From positions 1 to 7,620 of the forward strand of contig CAMDOP010000155.1 of assembly GCA_945903675.1 (NCBI GenBank): 7,620 nt of DNA, written 5' to 3'. Positions 7,401 through 7,620 of the stretch are shown here, piece after piece (within the stretch, counting starts at the first letter, position 1; every line of letters starts with the position of its first letter). Made by a program: the position numbers and the translations under genes. The notes beneath the pieces were generated by a model. The model did not search any database and was not told the DNA's origin. It was given only the letters and a program-made list of their open reading frames with translations. This DNA is from Crenothrix polyspora (GTDB taxonomy: Bacteria; Pseudomonadota; Gammaproteobacteria; Methylococcales; Methylomonadaceae).

Positions 7401-7548
7401 TTGGCTAGATAGAGCGGTGTTGCAAGCTTATGAACCCGAACTTAAAAGACTGTACCAAGACATGGCCAACCGAGGTGAGCTACTCGATGCTCAATTTGAA
7501 CAGCAATGCCAGACCTTATTACAACCTATTTGGGATGCGGTGCATTAG
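4405..7548 (+). CDS. recC: Exodeoxyribonuclease V (RecBCD) subunit gamma, RecC
   Basis: RecC is the structural subunit of the RecBCD helicase-nuclease. It holds RecB and RecD, splits the DNA strands and scans for Chi during double-strand break repair. The 1047-residue protein is a little shorter than E. coli RecC (1122). Landmarks in order: an N-terminal HSSNKTENL like the E. coli HSNRLDVL start; IQSQGMERWL (37-46); ANYEFLFPGKF (58-68); FDQYQMMRPDML (133-144); SVFGINTMPP (206-215) and FLLNPSQSYWDDL (233-245). The long helicase-like domain 2 has MLPMRSIPFKVIALLGMNEG (from about 610) and KGDRSRRTDDRYQFLE (about 649-664). The inactive nuclease-like C-terminal domain has DLLAFYQHPQRYF from 771. 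The reading frame is intact. The start aligns with the family start, but no Shine-Dalgarno is visible. recB and recD would be expected to the right, but two hairpins follow the stop. The call is based on remembered family motifs. Confidence 0.97.
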   Translation: MFILHSSNKTENLVEHLTSVIKNMPLCSPFAKEVFLIQSQGMERWLSQQLAGQLKVWANYEFLFPGKFFSSLAQRVDSRLNDAAFERNLMLWRIEALLRHMDSADFLPIKNYLASDNQDLKRYQLAKQLAQIFDQYQMMRPDMLSLWQKGELLYDNATERWQRILWLAICEQTGYIHRGALWLEAIAKFNNTQPGALSAALPERISVFGINTMPPIFLSYLEGLAKHCDVHLFLLNPSQSYWDDLVSKRLRLQDEIFDGHPLLSALGQQGREFQAMLHEQVNPDFEPESFELSDGLQQATVLQQLQNDILANQLEQQSNIRPLVADHSISIHACHSRLREVEVLKNQLLAALEQDASLELRDIVVMAADIEVYEPFISAVFSDIQHAIADRSLRLSNNTLDAFIRFLALSQSRLGWQSVLDLLEQPVIYSNFALSEADLELIKYWLAATHVRWGQSAQHKKELGLPELNENTWQAALDRLLMGYAVGSEDDFVCDILPFPDIEGSSAQALGGLCSFMNLLFKAKNELKRPKTLTNWTTQLCYFAEQLLGQSSSIEQQQLHELLTALSVDLEDVHNDTLALPIITSWLEDRVCESKSTQGFLRGQLTFCSMLPMRSIPFKVIALLGMNEGEFPKIDQSPTFDLLSQHFRKGDRSRRTDDRYQFLEILLSTRQQLVMTYIGQSIANNELIFPSVVISELLEVLQDSYQLQDLTIREPLQSFSHRYFNDSPGLVSFSSADCETAKALQTPEIKSADWWQGELTTEESRVIDIADLLAFYQHPQRYFMRQQLTLRFQGISAQIEECEPFVIDKMDGYSIYHDWIEQRLLGENLSVKKLQAQGRWLSGVLGELEFAKQQTTIEDFVTRIQEINLGAPIEEVGIDIHINQHRLIGKLGCRYEQGSLIYRYADLKGKDFINALLQHCVLNQLAPQSTYLLSTDEDIVFLPEQGSADLLAALVDIYCTGQQAPNAFFVEAALAYVKQALVLKTSSRASKPAITAAQDWLDRAVLQAYEPELKRLYQDMANRGELLDAQFEQQCQTLLQPIWDAVH

Positions 7549-7573
7549 AGCGTTAAGTATTTTGTGTCTGGAG

Positions 7574-7595
7574 TAAAACAGCTTTAGCTGTTTTA
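7574..7595 (+). terminator. Probable intrinsic terminator after recC
   Basis: TAAAACAGC (7574-7582) and GCTGTTTTA (7587-7595) form a perfect 9-bp stem with a TTTA loop, starting 26 bases after the recC stop. The 5' arm carries an A-run and the 3' arm a T-run, the usual form of a small bidirectional terminator. The GC part of the stem is short (CAGC/GCTG) and the T-run is only four, so efficiency may be modest. Confidence 0.5.
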
Positions 7596-7599
7596 AAAG

Positions 7600-7619
7600 G
7601 CAATAGCTGAAGCTATTGC
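7600..7619. repeat. Second hairpin directly after the recC terminator candidate
   Basis: GCAATAGCT (7600-7608) is exactly complementary to AGCTATTGC (7611-7619) with GA between them; a realistic fold is about an 8-bp stem with a four-base loop. It begins five bases after the first hairpin. The window ends one base later, so I cannot see whether a T-run follows and makes it a second terminator, or whether it belongs to a larger repeat. Confidence 0.5.
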
Positions 7620-7620
7620 A

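Overview
The window looks like a chromosomal segment of a fairly AT-rich gammaproteobacterium. The clearest evidence is a full-length RecC, the subunit of the RecBCD recombinase that is typical of gammaproteobacteria. The style of the other genes would suit a Methylococcales-like organism, but that narrower placement is a guess from memory of similar proteins.

Left half, minus strand, read from right to left: a 204-residue protein with a C-terminal fibronectin type III-like domain (3674-3060); a HAD phosphatase/UbiA prenyltransferase fusion (3016-1586); a 121-residue four-helix EamA/SMR-type membrane protein (1494-1129); and a large multi-spanning GT-C-type glycosyltransferase that runs off the left edge (1096-1). 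Gaps are 43, 91 and 32 bases, so the last three, and possibly all four, could be one transcription unit. The last three form a coherent lipid-linked sugar module. The UbiA-type enzyme would make a polyprenyl-phosphate pentose from PRPP, with the HAD domain as a plausible 5-phosphatase. The small DMT-type protein would flip the lipid-linked sugar across the membrane, and the GT-C enzyme would transfer the sugar to an acceptor on the far side. The individual family calls are well supported; the joint pathway is an inference.

Middle, 3675-4404: a 730-base divergent intergenic region. It holds seven contiguous 42-bp tandem repeats (3791-4084). Each is built from two related 21-bp halves around a CTATAG-like core, so cores recur about every two helical turns. 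The outermost copy carries a perfect 12-bp-arm inverted repeat. An AT-rich nested inverted repeat lies at 4170-4212, and weak promoter candidates point both ways. The repeat is the least explained structure here.

Right half, plus strand: recC (4405-7548), followed by two adjacent perfect hairpins (7574-7619), the first of which looks like a compact terminator.
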